Source: JANWXD01 sp037446115 (GTDB lineage: Bacteria; Acidobacteriota; Terriglobia; Bryobacterales; Bryobacteraceae). Taken from it: a DNA stretch of 64,000 bases. The position numbers and the translations under genes are program-made. Location of the stretch: NCBI GenBank assembly GCA_037446115.1, contig JBBIJF010000022.1, positions 7,842-71,841 on the forward strand, in the 5' to 3' direction. The notes under the pieces were generated by a model, which saw nothing but the letters and a program-made list of their open reading frames with translations, was not told the DNA's origin and made no database searches. Shown in pieces: positions 1 through 9,956 of the stretch (its first letter is position 1; the number at the start of each line of letters is the position of its first letter).

Positions 1-903
1 GAACCGGATCAGGTCAATGGGCTGCACCTGCGCCAGCAGATTGACGTCCCGACGCGCGACCGGCCGGCGTCCCTCCGGGTCGTCCGTGGCCAAGAACCCC
101 ATGGCCTTGCGTCCGATTCGCTTGCTGATGATCTTCTCCAGACCCACGAACGCACCGCCGCAGATAAACAGAATGTTGGTGGTGTCCACCGGGGTGAACT
201 CCTGGTGCGGGTGCTTCCGTCCCCCCTGGGGCGGCACGTTGGCGATCGTGCCTTCCAGGATTTTCAGAAGCGCCTGCTGCACCCCTTCGCCGGAGACATC
301 GCGCGTGATGGACGGATTCTCGTCTTTGCGCCCGATCTTGTCAATTTCGTCAATATAAATAATGCCCTGCTGGCAGCGCTGCACGTCCCAGTCGGCGTTC
401 TGGAGCAGGCGCAGAATGATGTTTTCGACGTCCTCGCCCACGTAGCCTGCCTCGGTGAGCGTGGTGGCGTCGGCGATGGCGAAAGGCACGTCCAGAATCC
501 GGGCCAGCGTCTGTGCCAGCAGCGTCTTGCCCGTGCCCGTGGGCCCGATCAACAGGATGTTCGACTTGGCCACCTCCACATCCGAGCCGCGGCTCTTGTT
601 CATGTAGATCCGCTTGTAGTGGTTGTAGACGGCGACCGCAAGCTTCTTCTTGGTGGCTTCCTGGCCGATGACGTACTGATCGAGGTGTTCCTTTAGCTCC
701 AGCGGCTTGGGAAGCTTGCCGGCAACGGCGTGCGGCTGCTCATTGCGGTCGTCTTCCAGGATGGAGTTGCAGACTGCAATGCACTCGTCACAGATATAAG
801 CGCGCGGGTATTCGCTCGGAGAAGAGATGAGCTTGCCGACTACATCCTGGCTTTTGTGGCAGAAGGAACAGCGCAGTGAATCGTCAGACCCGGTGCGTCT
901 CAC
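1..903 (-). CDS. clpX: ATP-dependent Clp protease ATP-binding subunit ClpX (3' part outside window)
   Basis: Translating the minus strand from a GTG at 903 gives an N-terminal zinc-binding domain (CSFCHKSQ, then CDECIAVC), a Walker A motif (GPTGTGKT), a Walker B region (IIYIDEIDK) and the ClpX-typical ENIILRLLQNA stretch. The reading frame runs off the window after about 301 codons, near the conserved QVQPIDLIRF segment, so the C-terminal quarter is missing. The GTG start is well supported: an in-frame TGA lies eight codons upstream and no other start codon intervenes. ClpX is the hexameric AAA+ unfoldase that feeds ClpP. It lies downstream of tig as in many bacteria, but clpP is not between them. 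Identification is very secure. Confidence 0.97.
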   Translation of the reverse strand, partial: MRRTGSDDSLRCSFCHKSQDVVGKLISSPSEYPRAYICDECIAVCNSILEDDRNEQPHAVAGKLPKPLELKEHLDQYVIGQEATKKKLAVAVYNHYKRIYMNKSRGSDVEVAKSNILLIGPTGTGKTLLAQTLARILDVPFAIADATTLTEAGYVGEDVENIILRLLQNADWDVQRCQQGIIYIDEIDKIGRKDENPSITRDVSGEGVQQALLKILEGTIANVPPQGGRKHPHQEFTPVDTTNILFICGGAFVGLEKIISKRIGRKAMGFLATDDPEGRRPVARRDVNLLAQVQPIDLIRF

Positions 904-959
904 ATGCCGCCCCCACCCGGAGATTCAAACATCCTCGGCATCTTGCGAGATCCACCCCT

Positions 960-989
960 ATTATCCCTCATGGTCCGCCGCAGGAGCAA
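960..989 (-). promoter_or_regulatory. Candidate promoter of clpX
   Basis: On the minus strand a GATAAT -10 hexamer (965-960) lies 18 nt downstream of a TTGCTC -35-like hexamer (989-984). It would start transcription about 50 nt before the clpX GTG. This suggests clpX can be expressed apart from tig. It is a sequence match only. Confidence 0.45.
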
Positions 990-1062
990 CGACACCCATA
1001 AAACCCGTCCGTAAAATCCGTCAGCCTGGTGTGGCACCTTTTTTACGGCGCACATCGGACCC

Positions 1063-2322
1063 TCACTCCTGCGCCACCTTCCGCGCGTGCTCAAACAGAA
1101 AATCCAGCGTCTTTTCCGCGCGGATGCGCGAGGCGATCCGCCGGAGCGCCCCCTGCTCCTCGAGCCGGCGCCGCATGGCAACGACGTTTTCCCGCTCCTG
1201 CCGCGCCAGCCGGTGTACTTCCCGGTCCACTTCCTCCACTGTGGCTTCGATACCCTCGCGTTCGGCGATCCTGTCGAGCAACAACGAAGCCTTCACCTCC
1301 AGGATAGCCCGTTGCCGCTGCGATTCCTTCAGTTTCTGCCAGTCCACCTTCACCGAGCGCGGATCCACACCCCGGGCCGCGAAAAATTCGCGCAGCTGAA
1401 TCTCCAGCTGCCGGTCCAGAAACGCCTCCGGCACCGGAAAGTCATGCAGGGCCACCAGCTCTTCGACGAGCTTGTTCTTGGCCTCCCGCCTGGCCAGGGC
1501 CTCCTTTTCGCGCAACAGGGAGCGCCGCACTTCCTCGCGCAGTTCCTCCAGATTCTGAAAATCCCCCACTTCCGCGGCGAACTCGTCGTTGAGCTCGGGC
1601 AACTCCTTGCGACGAATCGCCTTCACCCGCGCTCGGAAGCGCAGCGTCTTGCCCGCCAGCTTCTCGTCGCCGTAGTCCTCAGGGTAAGTGACCTCGAATT
1701 CCTTCTCTTCCCCGGGCGACAGGCCGCGGAGGTTCTCGCTGAATTCCTCCAGCGTTTCCTCGGACCCCACATGCACGACCACCTCCTCCTGCCGGTTCAG
1801 GAGTTTTCCGGAGGTATCGAAGCTCTCGAGCGCCACGGCCACGTAATCCCCGTCGGCGGCAGGACGGGGTTCCAGGGTCACGTACTGGGCTTTCCGTTCC
1901 CGGATCGCCTCCAGCCGCTCGCTGACCTCCTGGTCGCTCACCTCCGGATCGCGGTACGGGACCGTCAGTCCGCGGTAGGGTTTGAGCTCGATCTCCGGAG
2001 CCACTTCGAACTCAACGGTGAAATGCATGGGCTGGCCCGGCTCCAGTTGGATGCGGGTGACGTCCGGCGTGCCCACCACGCGCAGATTCTCCTCTTCAAC
2101 CTTCTTCTGGAGAAAACGCGGCACCAGCTCCTCGACCACCGCCTGCCGGATGTCCTGAGCAAAGCGGGTACGCACCAGACTCGGAGGCACCTTGCCGGGA
2201 CGGAATCCGGGCAGCCGAACCCGCGCCGCCAGCTCACTGACGGCACGCTCGGTCGCCTTTTCCACTTCTTCGGCGGGAACGGTGATTTCCAGCGTGCGCT
2301 TGCAGGTTTGTTCCGTCGTCAT
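1063..2322 (-). CDS. tig: Trigger factor (ribosome-associated peptidyl-prolyl isomerase chaperone)
   Basis: A 419-residue protein of normal trigger-factor length. The N-terminal ribosome-binding domain carries the signature GFRPGKVPPSLV at about residues 40-52. An FKBP-type PPIase domain follows at about 150-245 (DGDYVAVAL and further). The remainder is the charged, helical C-terminal chaperone domain. It binds at the ribosomal exit tunnel and holds nascent chains. It starts at an ATG 16 nt after the ahcY stop, so it is probably cotranscribed with metK-ahcY. No Shine-Dalgarno sequence is evident. The next gene downstream is clpX. Confidence 0.96.
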   Translation of the reverse strand: MTTEQTCKRTLEITVPAEEVEKATERAVSELAARVRLPGFRPGKVPPSLVRTRFAQDIRQAVVEELVPRFLQKKVEEENLRVVGTPDVTRIQLEPGQPMHFTVEFEVAPEIELKPYRGLTVPYRDPEVSDQEVSERLEAIRERKAQYVTLEPRPAADGDYVAVALESFDTSGKLLNRQEEVVVHVGSEETLEEFSENLRGLSPGEEKEFEVTYPEDYGDEKLAGKTLRFRARVKAIRRKELPELNDEFAAEVGDFQNLEELREEVRRSLLREKEALARREAKNKLVEELVALHDFPVPEAFLDRQLEIQLREFFAARGVDPRSVKVDWQKLKESQRQRAILEVKASLLLDRIAEREGIEATVEEVDREVHRLARQERENVVAMRRRLEEQGALRRIASRIRAEKTLDFLFEHARKVAQE

Positions 2323-2338
2323 GGAAGGGGTCAGCCGG

Positions 2339-3619
2339 CTAGGTGCCCTCCGACCAAGAGGCCAGATACTGCTCCTGCTCCGGAGTGAGGCGGTCGATCT
2401 GCACTCCCATGGCCTCCAGCTTCAGCTGCGCCACCTGCCGGTCCAGCTGATCGGGAACCGGGTAGACCTTTTTCTCCAGTTCTCCTCTGTGCGCCACCAG
2501 GTACTCGACGGCCAGCGCCTGGTTGGCGAAACTCATGTCCATCACCGAGGCCGGATGCCCCTCCGCCGCCGCAAGGTTGATGAGCCGCCCCTGGCCCAGC
2601 AGGTAGATGCGCCGGCCGTCGCGCAAAGCATATTCCTCCACGAACTCGCGTACCGGGCGCCGGGAGGAAGCCAGACGGCCGAGCGCCTCCAGGTCAATCT
2701 CCACGTTGAAATGTCCGGAATTGCAAAGAATGGCCCCGTCCTTCATGCGCTGGAAGTGTTCTGCTCCGATGACGCTCTTGTTGCCGCTTACGGTGATGAA
2801 CACGTCGCCAATTTCGGCAGCCTGCGCCATGGACATGACGCGATAGCCGTCCATGACTGCTTCCAGGGCCTTGATGGGGTCCACTTCCGTAACCACCACA
2901 TTGGCCCCCATGCCGCGCGCTCGGAGCGCGACGCCCCGCCCGCACCAGCCATAGCCTGCCACCACTACGGTCGAACCGGCGAGCAGGATGTTCGTCGCCC
3001 GGATGATCCCGTCCACGGTGCTCTGGCCCGTTCCGTAACGGTTATCAAAGAGATGCTTGGTCTGGGCGTCGTTGACCGCGATGATGGGATACCGCAACAC
3101 GCCTTCGCGCGCCATGGCGCGCAGCCGGATCACCCCCGTGGTGGTCTCCTCCGTGCCCCCGAAGACTTCCCCGGCGATGTCCTGCCGCTTGGTGTGCAGG
3201 GTGGTCACCAGGTCGGCGCCGTCATCCATCGTGATGTGCGGGCGGTGTTCCAGGGCGGCGGCGATGTGGGAGTAGTAGACCTCATGGTTTTCGCCCTTGA
3301 TGGCGTAGACCGGAATGCCGTAATCGCGCACCAGCGCCGCCGCGACATCATCCTGCGTCGAAAGGGGGTTGGATGCGCACAGCACCACGGAAGCTCCGCC
3401 GTCCCGCAGCGTGATCATCAGATTGGCCGTTTCCGTGGTGACGTGCAGGCAGGCCGCAATCCGTACGCCCTCCAGGGGCTGCCGCTTGATGAATTCCTTG
3501 CGGATGGAGCGCAGCACCGGCATGAACTGAGCGGCCCACTCCGTGCGGCGCTTGCCCGCCTCGGCAAGGCCCAGATCGCGCACGTCAAAACTGGTTGGTA
3601 CTTGCGTTTCGGCCGACAT
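2339..3619 (-). CDS. ahcY: Adenosylhomocysteinase
   Basis: A 426-residue S-adenosylhomocysteine hydrolase that splits SAH to adenosine and homocysteine using bound NAD. Visible family features are the N-terminal substrate region with HVTTETANL, the catalytic DNRYGTGQSTVDGI segment and the Rossmann motif GYGWCGRG at about residue 218. The length fits the shorter bacterial form without the roughly 40-residue insert. It lies 26 nt downstream of metK, so SAM synthesis and SAH removal are encoded side by side, presumably on one transcript. No room exists for an SAH riboswitch directly ahead of it. Confidence 0.97.
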   Translation of the reverse strand: MSAETQVPTSFDVRDLGLAEAGKRRTEWAAQFMPVLRSIRKEFIKRQPLEGVRIAACLHVTTETANLMITLRDGGASVVLCASNPLSTQDDVAAALVRDYGIPVYAIKGENHEVYYSHIAAALEHRPHITMDDGADLVTTLHTKRQDIAGEVFGGTEETTTGVIRLRAMAREGVLRYPIIAVNDAQTKHLFDNRYGTGQSTVDGIIRATNILLAGSTVVVAGYGWCGRGVALRARGMGANVVVTEVDPIKALEAVMDGYRVMSMAQAAEIGDVFITVSGNKSVIGAEHFQRMKDGAILCNSGHFNVEIDLEALGRLASSRRPVREFVEEYALRDGRRIYLLGQGRLINLAAAEGHPASVMDMSFANQALAVEYLVAHRGELEKKVYPVPDQLDRQVAQLKLEAMGVQIDRLTPEQEQYLASWSEGT

Positions 3620-3645
3620 GGCTTTCCTCCCCGACTTTCCCGGTG

Positions 3646-4803
<1,158 letters not shown>

Positions 4804-4839
4804 ACGAACCTCCTCGATTTGCTCAGCGGCGAAACGACA

Positions 4840-4848
4840 AGTTTAGCA
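4840..4848 (-). promoter_or_regulatory. Candidate extended -10 for metK
   Basis: The minus strand reads TGCTAAACT at 4848-4840, an extended -10 (TGn plus TAAACT) about 37 nt before the metK GTG. The leader it implies is too short for a known SAM riboswitch, and I see none. Confidence 0.4.
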
Positions 4849-4894
4849 GAACTCCGCGACCTCTCCGCCCACGCGACTCTCCTGCGCCGGAGCT

Positions 4895-5632
4895 TCACAA
4901 GGCCACACCCATCACCCCGCGGAAGGCCCAGGCGCTGGCCAGCGAAATCACTAGAAACCAGATCAGCCAGTGAAACGCAAACGATCCCCAGCCCACCTGC
5001 GCCGGAGGGTAGGTGATTTCGATCGCCTCCACAGGTCCTTCCGGCAACCTCCCCTCGCCGGGCGTCAGCATCCACTCCCACAAGGAGCGCACGCGGCGTC
5101 CCACCAGATAACGAGGCCCCCGACCCGAGACGATTCGCTTCTCATAGGTGCGACCCGCCAACCGCACGCGCAAGTTCCCCGCCGTTTCCCGCTCGGCCCG
5201 GATGCGCCACACCACTTTCCCCTCCCGCCGCACATGCACCGGCGGCGTTTCGACCCGGATGCCCGCCGGAGGCTCCAAGACGAGCGGGGCGGTCGCCATG
5301 CGCTTGACCTGCACCGTCACGAGTGCGGCCTCCCCCACGGCCAGCGGAGAACGACCGTAGAAGGCATCCAGGTGCACCAGAACCAAGACCATCGGAACTG
5401 CCAGAATCGCCGCCGGCGGAAGCATCAACGCCACATAGCGCACCGTGCCCGCCAGCAGGCGCCTCTGCGCTCTGAGAATCAGCCAGGGTTCTTCGGCAAA
5501 CAGACGGATCTCGTAGAGGCAGGCCGCAAGCTCGCGCTTCACCTTGCGGATGTCCTCTTGGCGGGAAACCCGTCCAAACACCCACAACATGCCGATTCCC
5601 GCCAGCACACTTACCGCTGTCAGACCGATCAT
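4895..5632 (-). CDS. Three-helix membrane protein of unknown function, AlkP-cluster associated
   Basis: A 245-residue protein with one hydrophobic helix at the N-terminus (about 1-20), a charged, helical cytoplasmic-type stretch (about 22-66), a second helix (about 68-90), a mainly beta-predicted middle region (about 95-215) and a last helix (about 220-240). The helix / charged-helix / helix order loosely recalls EMC3/TMCO1-type Oxa1-superfamily proteins, but I see no decisive motif and do not claim membership. It is the third gene downstream of two large alkaline-phosphatase-superfamily genes on the same strand, which suggests it helps anchor or serve that system. Function unknown. Confidence 0.75.
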   Translation of the reverse strand: MIGLTAVSVLAGIGMLWVFGRVSRQEDIRKVKRELAACLYEIRLFAEEPWLILRAQRRLLAGTVRYVALMLPPAAILAVPMVLVLVHLDAFYGRSPLAVGEAALVTVQVKRMATAPLVLEPPAGIRVETPPVHVRREGKVVWRIRAERETAGNLRVRLAGRTYEKRIVSGRGPRYLVGRRVRSLWEWMLTPGEGRLPEGPVEAIEITYPPAQVGWGSFAFHWLIWFLVISLASAWAFRGVMGVAL

Positions 5633-5720
5633 CGGGGGAACTTCCTCGAGCGGACCGAACGCCTGTTACGCCGCCGCCCTCAGCGCGCCCGGCAGAAACT
5701 CCACATGAACCTTGCGGCGC

Positions 5721-5912
5721 TCACTCCAGGTAACCTAGCCCTTTCAGCTTGCGCGCGATCTCTTCGTTGGACTCGGCCTCCTCGATGCGCGCCGTCTCCT
5801 TTTCGAGCACATGCTGGACGAACTCGTCCACCGAACTGTACCCTTCCTTTTCCGCGCAGCGTTTCACTCGCTGCCAGAGCGCCTTGTTCAATTTGACTGT
5901 CGTTCGCAACAT
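5721..5912 (-). CDS. Small ribbon-helix-helix-like protein ending in GLGYLE
   Basis: A 63-residue protein. The N-terminus (MLRTTVKLNKALWQRVKRCA) has the short beta strand followed by two helices expected of ribbon-helix-helix DNA-binding proteins, with YSSVDEFVQHVLE as the second helix. The tail is an acidic helix ending in LKGLGYLE. Tails of the form LRALGY(L/V/I) are common at the C-termini of bacterial sulfatase/phosphatase-family enzymes, so the ending here, next to three such genes, is notable. It starts seven bases after the stop of the upstream phosphatase-family gene and so should be cotranscribed. It could regulate the cluster or be a structural partner. Confidence 0.75.
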   Translation of the reverse strand: MLRTTVKLNKALWQRVKRCAEKEGYSSVDEFVQHVLEKETARIEEAESNEEIARKLKGLGYLE

Positions 5913-5919
5913 ACCCTGC

Positions 5920-7842
5920 TTACCCTCCCAGCAGCGGCCGCCCGCGCATCTGCGGCGGCGGGGGCACGCCGAATTCGCCGAGCAGCGTCACCGTAAGATC
6001 CGCCAGGCGGGGATCCGGACGGCGGACCTTGCGGTTGGTGATCAAGACTCCCGGAACGCGCTCCGCCGCGATACAGTGATCCCCGCGCCACTCCTCGGTG
6101 TTGTCCTCCAGGACCTGCGGCGGCACTGCGCCCAGCGCGGTCTGCCAAGAGGACCGGTAGCCCGGCGCCCAGCCGACGATCAGATCCGGAGCCGTGGCCA
6201 GGGCCGGGCCGTGATACACCTCCCGCGCCACGTATACGGCATCCACGACGCGCCGGTTACCCAACGGGTCGCGCCAGGCCAGCAGCCGCTCGCGAATGGC
6301 CTCCAGGATGCGCCCGGCCTCCTCACCCGGCTCCACGATCCCGCCCTGTTCCCGTCCCGCCAGATTCAGGTAGACCGCATTCAGACCGAGAGAATACGCC
6401 TGAGTGCGGCTCCAGTCCACATGGGGAAAAAGTTCCTGGTTGGAGGCGCTCGACGGATCGTCGAGTTCGAGGAACCCTTCCTTCCACAGCCAGGTGTTCA
6501 GGTGTACGGCCCGGTCAAAACGCGAAAAGCCGTGGTCCGACATGACGATAATGGTGGCGTCCGGCGCCTTTCGCAGCACCTCGCCCACGGCGGCGTCGGC
6601 GAGCTTGTAGGTCTCCAGGAGCTTGTCTTCATACTTGCCCCACAAGATGTGCGAATCCTGATCCACGCCGAAAAAGTGGAAGAACAGCAAACCGTCGCGG
6701 AAGCGACTCAGTTCGAAGCGCAACAGCTTCAGATGCTCCTCAGAAACCATCCGGCTCTGCCTCAGGTATTCCTCCAGCGTAAATACGCCTCGGCGCAGCG
6801 CTGCTGTGTCTTCCGCCATGCCTTGCGTATAAAACGGGCCTACGGCCCGGGCCAGCTCGCGGCTGTAGGACGGCGGGGTGGAAATCGGAAGCTCCGGGTT
6901 CTCCGGATCGAGATTGAGCGGTGAGACGTAAATTTCCAGATGCGGCTTGAGCCGCCTTGCGTACACGCGGAGCATCCCGGAGGCATCCGCCAGCCCCGGA
7001 ATGAGAGCAAACCGCACCGGGATCCAGCCGGACCACTCCCCTTGCTGGAGGACGAACTGGTGGCCCTCCAGCCGGAACAGCGCCACCGGCCTGTGGGGAT
7101 CGAGGTCTACGGAGATCCGCACCGTGGCCGGCTGCCGGTCTTGGCGCAGCGTGTTGGCCGGACCCGTCACCTCGAGCTCGGCGTAGTTGTCTTTCAGAGA
7201 CACGGCCACAATGCGCCCCCCGGCCACATCACGGGTGACGGCGCCGGGCTCGCTCGTAAAGAAGGTGAACGTACCGAACGTGCCCCGCAAGTCCGGCACT
7301 CCCATACCGGCCAGCGTACGGCCTTCACACTCGACTGGCGGGAAGTTGTTCGGCATCCGGAGGATGGTGACCGGAATCCCACGCCCCGCCAGGATCTGCC
7401 AGAAGGCATCTCCCCTCCGGAATCGCTTGACCGTGGCCCCCGACAGCGGGATCTCGTACGGCCCCAGGCGCAGCGTGCGTTTGGGCGGCTCCGCTTCGGC
7501 CATCGAAGACAGCGGCATGCGCGTCAGCGGGTCCCGGTGCACAAAGTCAAAAATGCCGTGCCCGCCCGGATCCATTCCGGTGATGAAGGTGGACCAGGCC
7601 ACGGGGCTTTGCGGCGGAATGGTGGTGGCCAGCCGGTGGAAGCTTCCGCTACGCCGCAGGCGATCCAGATTCGGCAGCGCGTCCCAGTGGCGCTCCAGGA
7701 AGGCGGGATCCATGGCGTCAATGCCCAGGACGATGACCCGTTTGCCGCGCGCGGCGGAAGGAGACCCTCCGCAGCCGGCGGCCGCAAGCAGCGCCGCCAC
7801 CGCCAAACCGAGCCAGCGCTGTACCCTGCCGGGCGGCCGCAT
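5920..7842 (-). CDS. Alkaline phosphatase superfamily lipoprotein (type I phosphodiesterase/nucleotide pyrophosphatase-like)
   Basis: I start this at ATG 7842 (640 residues), which overlaps the upstream stop as TGATG and yields a lipoprotein signal peptide with lipobox LLAAAGC. The mature part shows the AlkP-superfamily metal and nucleophile pattern: LGIDAMD near the N-terminus, AWSTF (candidate Thr/Ser nucleophile), GVDQDSH, SDHGF, and GDH near the C-terminus. All expected ligands for a two-metal site are present, so it is probably an active phosphodiesterase or phosphotransferase facing the periplasm. The substrate is unknown. It is paralogous to the next upstream gene: both share the LPNL, SPVAWSTF, HGIFDF and SDHGF blocks in the same order. 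Confidence 0.88.
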   Translation of the reverse strand: MRPPGRVQRWLGLAVAALLAAAGCGGSPSAARGKRVIVLGIDAMDPAFLERHWDALPNLDRLRRSGSFHRLATTIPPQSPVAWSTFITGMDPGGHGIFDFVHRDPLTRMPLSSMAEAEPPKRTLRLGPYEIPLSGATVKRFRRGDAFWQILAGRGIPVTILRMPNNFPPVECEGRTLAGMGVPDLRGTFGTFTFFTSEPGAVTRDVAGGRIVAVSLKDNYAELEVTGPANTLRQDRQPATVRISVDLDPHRPVALFRLEGHQFVLQQGEWSGWIPVRFALIPGLADASGMLRVYARRLKPHLEIYVSPLNLDPENPELPISTPPSYSRELARAVGPFYTQGMAEDTAALRRGVFTLEEYLRQSRMVSEEHLKLLRFELSRFRDGLLFFHFFGVDQDSHILWGKYEDKLLETYKLADAAVGEVLRKAPDATIIVMSDHGFSRFDRAVHLNTWLWKEGFLELDDPSSASNQELFPHVDWSRTQAYSLGLNAVYLNLAGREQGGIVEPGEEAGRILEAIRERLLAWRDPLGNRRVVDAVYVAREVYHGPALATAPDLIVGWAPGYRSSWQTALGAVPPQVLEDNTEEWRGDHCIAAERVPGVLITNRKVRRPDPRLADLTVTLLGEFGVPPPPQMRGRPLLGG

Positions 7843-9956
7843 CAAGCCGCGGTCCTCGCTTCTTCGGGGGGAATCAGCGGCTTGCCTTCCATCCATGCCG
7901 GAACCGGCACGCCGAACAGCTCGAGCGCCGTGGGTGCCAGGTCTTCGATTCCCGGCGATTCGGCCGGAATTTTCCGATTAGAGAACAGCACACCCGGAAC
8001 CAGAAACGGATCCACGGAATGGTCGCCGCTCCAGGCCTTGCGGTTGTCACTGAACACTTCCGCGGTGACGTGGCCGACCGCCGCCTCCCAAGAGGTGCGA
8101 TAGCCGTCGTTGTAGCCGACGATGAGATCCGGCGCCGCCTCCAGGTATGGTCCGCGATACAGATCACTGGCGGCGTAGACGCGCCGGATCGCGATCTGTC
8201 CCTTCTCTTCGTCCCGAAGTCCGCTGAGCTTTTCGATGAGTTCCTCTTTGAGCGCGTCGGCTTCCCGGCCCGGGGAGACGATGCCGCAGGCCTCGCGGCC
8301 CTTCAGATTCAAATACAAGCCGCCGAGTCCCAGCGTGTACGCTCGCGTGCGGGTCCAGTCCACCCCTTGGAAGTACGGCCCGGGCCGCTCACCCTCTTTG
8401 AGCGCCAGGTAACCGTGCCGCCACAGCCACGCGTTCAGGTTGACGCCGCGCCGGAACGAGCAGAAGCCGTGATCCGACAACACGAACAGCACCGTGCCCG
8501 GATCCACATACGCCATCACCTGGCCGACCAGCTCGTCCATCTTCACGTACATCTCGTCAATGACGCGGCCGAACCGTCCCTCGCCCCCGCTGTGGCGGTA
8601 GAACATGTGCTGGATCCGGTCGCTGGTATCGAACACGCAAGCCACCACACCGCGCCGCGTCCGCTCCAGCGCGCTGAGGAGCATGGCCTTACGCTCCTCG
8701 AAGATCAGGTACGCCTGCTTGAGGAACGCTTCCTCGTCAATGACCCCTTCGTTCAGCGCCCAGGTATCTTCCGCCATGCCCAGCGTGGCGTAGGGCCCCA
8801 GCAACTTGGCGAGATACGCCGCGTAGTAGGACGGATGGGCGATAGGAAGCGCCGGCCGCTCCGGATCGATGTTGACGGGCGAGACGTAGAGGGAAACGTG
8901 CGGGCTTGTCTCCGTCAGCAGGAAACGGGCGATCCCCTTGACGGTGGCGCCCAAAGCCGTCCGAAACGTCAGACGGATCCACGGGCTGTATTCCCCGAGA
9001 CGCAGCCGGTAGCGCGCCCCACCGACGTGAAGCAGCGCCCCTCGGCCGTCGCCGTTGAGCTCAACCCGGAAGCGGACCCGGAGGGGTTCACGGCCCTGGC
9101 GGAACGCATCTTCGGGACCTTCCAGCTCGCCCTCCAGCACATGGCCCATCCTCCGCAACGGGTATCGAGCACCGCTCTCGTAGGTCGCCTCTTCCAGGCG
9201 CGTGGTGAACTGGGCAAAACTTCCCTGCGTGCCCTTGAGGTCGGGGGTGCACATCGCCGACAGCAGACGCCCGTTGAACTTCTCCGGCGGGAACGTGATC
9301 GGCACCCGCAGAATCGTCGAGCCGATATTGTGTTCTCCGAGAATTCTCCAAAAGGGCTGGCTCTTGCGCCGCATCTCGACCCGGGGGCGCGAGAGGGGGA
9401 GACTCCACCGCTTCAGCCGGAGCACACGCGACGGTTTGCTGACCTTGGCGGAAGACAGCTCAGGCAGATAGGACTTCAGATTCCGGTTTAAGAAGTCGAA
9501 GATGTTGTGGCGCGCGGGACTGACACCCGTGGCAAACGTGGACCACGCCACCGGAGAAAGGGCTGGGAACGTAGTCCGGAGCCTGCGGTAGCAACCTTGG
9601 TCCCGGAGGCGCGCCAGGTTGGGCAGCCTGCCCTCCGCCATCAGCCGCTCCGTTCGCGCCGCGTCGAAGCCGTCCAGGCCCAGAAACACCAGCTTCCGGA
9701 TTCGTGCATGCCGGAAGCCCTGGCGCCGGCGCAGCGCCCGCCACGCCATCCGGAACGGCCATGACAGCAGCGATGCCAGAGTCAAAAAGAAGCCGGCCAG
9801 CACCGCCAGGAACGAACCCAGGAAGGCAAATCCGGCGCCCGGCCCGATGTAGGCCAGTTGCACCGGCTCCGGCTCCGGGCGCCACCAAAGCCACCCCAGG
9901 GCGGCGCAAAACACGAGAGCCGAAATAGCGTACCGATGCGCGCCGCAACGACTCAC
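7842..9956 (-). CDS. Alkaline phosphatase superfamily membrane protein
   Basis: A 704-residue protein with two N-terminal hydrophobic helices (about 10-25 and 38-70) followed by a large AlkP-fold domain: LGLDGFD, PVAWSTF, VFDTSDRIQH, LSDHGF and GDHSVDP. It is homologous along its length to the downstream lipoprotein but anchored by transmembrane helices instead of a lipid. The GTG start at 9956 overlaps the stop of the gene upstream as GTGA, so the genes are translationally coupled. It probably hydrolyses or transfers a phosphodiester outside the cytoplasmic membrane; the substrate cannot be told from sequence. Confidence 0.86.
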   Translation of the reverse strand: MSRCGAHRYAISALVFCAALGWLWWRPEPEPVQLAYIGPGAGFAFLGSFLAVLAGFFLTLASLLSWPFRMAWRALRRRQGFRHARIRKLVFLGLDGFDAARTERLMAEGRLPNLARLRDQGCYRRLRTTFPALSPVAWSTFATGVSPARHNIFDFLNRNLKSYLPELSSAKVSKPSRVLRLKRWSLPLSRPRVEMRRKSQPFWRILGEHNIGSTILRVPITFPPEKFNGRLLSAMCTPDLKGTQGSFAQFTTRLEEATYESGARYPLRRMGHVLEGELEGPEDAFRQGREPLRVRFRVELNGDGRGALLHVGGARYRLRLGEYSPWIRLTFRTALGATVKGIARFLLTETSPHVSLYVSPVNIDPERPALPIAHPSYYAAYLAKLLGPYATLGMAEDTWALNEGVIDEEAFLKQAYLIFEERKAMLLSALERTRRGVVACVFDTSDRIQHMFYRHSGGEGRFGRVIDEMYVKMDELVGQVMAYVDPGTVLFVLSDHGFCSFRRGVNLNAWLWRHGYLALKEGERPGPYFQGVDWTRTRAYTLGLGGLYLNLKGREACGIVSPGREADALKEELIEKLSGLRDEEKGQIAIRRVYAASDLYRGPYLEAAPDLIVGYNDGYRTSWEAAVGHVTAEVFSDNRKAWSGDHSVDPFLVPGVLFSNRKIPAESPGIEDLAPTALELFGVPVPAWMEGKPLIPPEEARTAA

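Noticed and set aside
1087..2388. Long plus-strand open frame (433 codons) opposite tig
   Set aside because: It mirrors the tig codons, has histidine/arginine-rich low-complexity sequence and no family match. tig is unmistakable on the minus strand.
4804..4894. SAM riboswitch upstream of metK
   Set aside because: The leader implied by the -10 is about 30 nt and I see no SAM-I, SAM-II or SAM/SAH-type structure. Simple promoter plus Shine-Dalgarno explains it.
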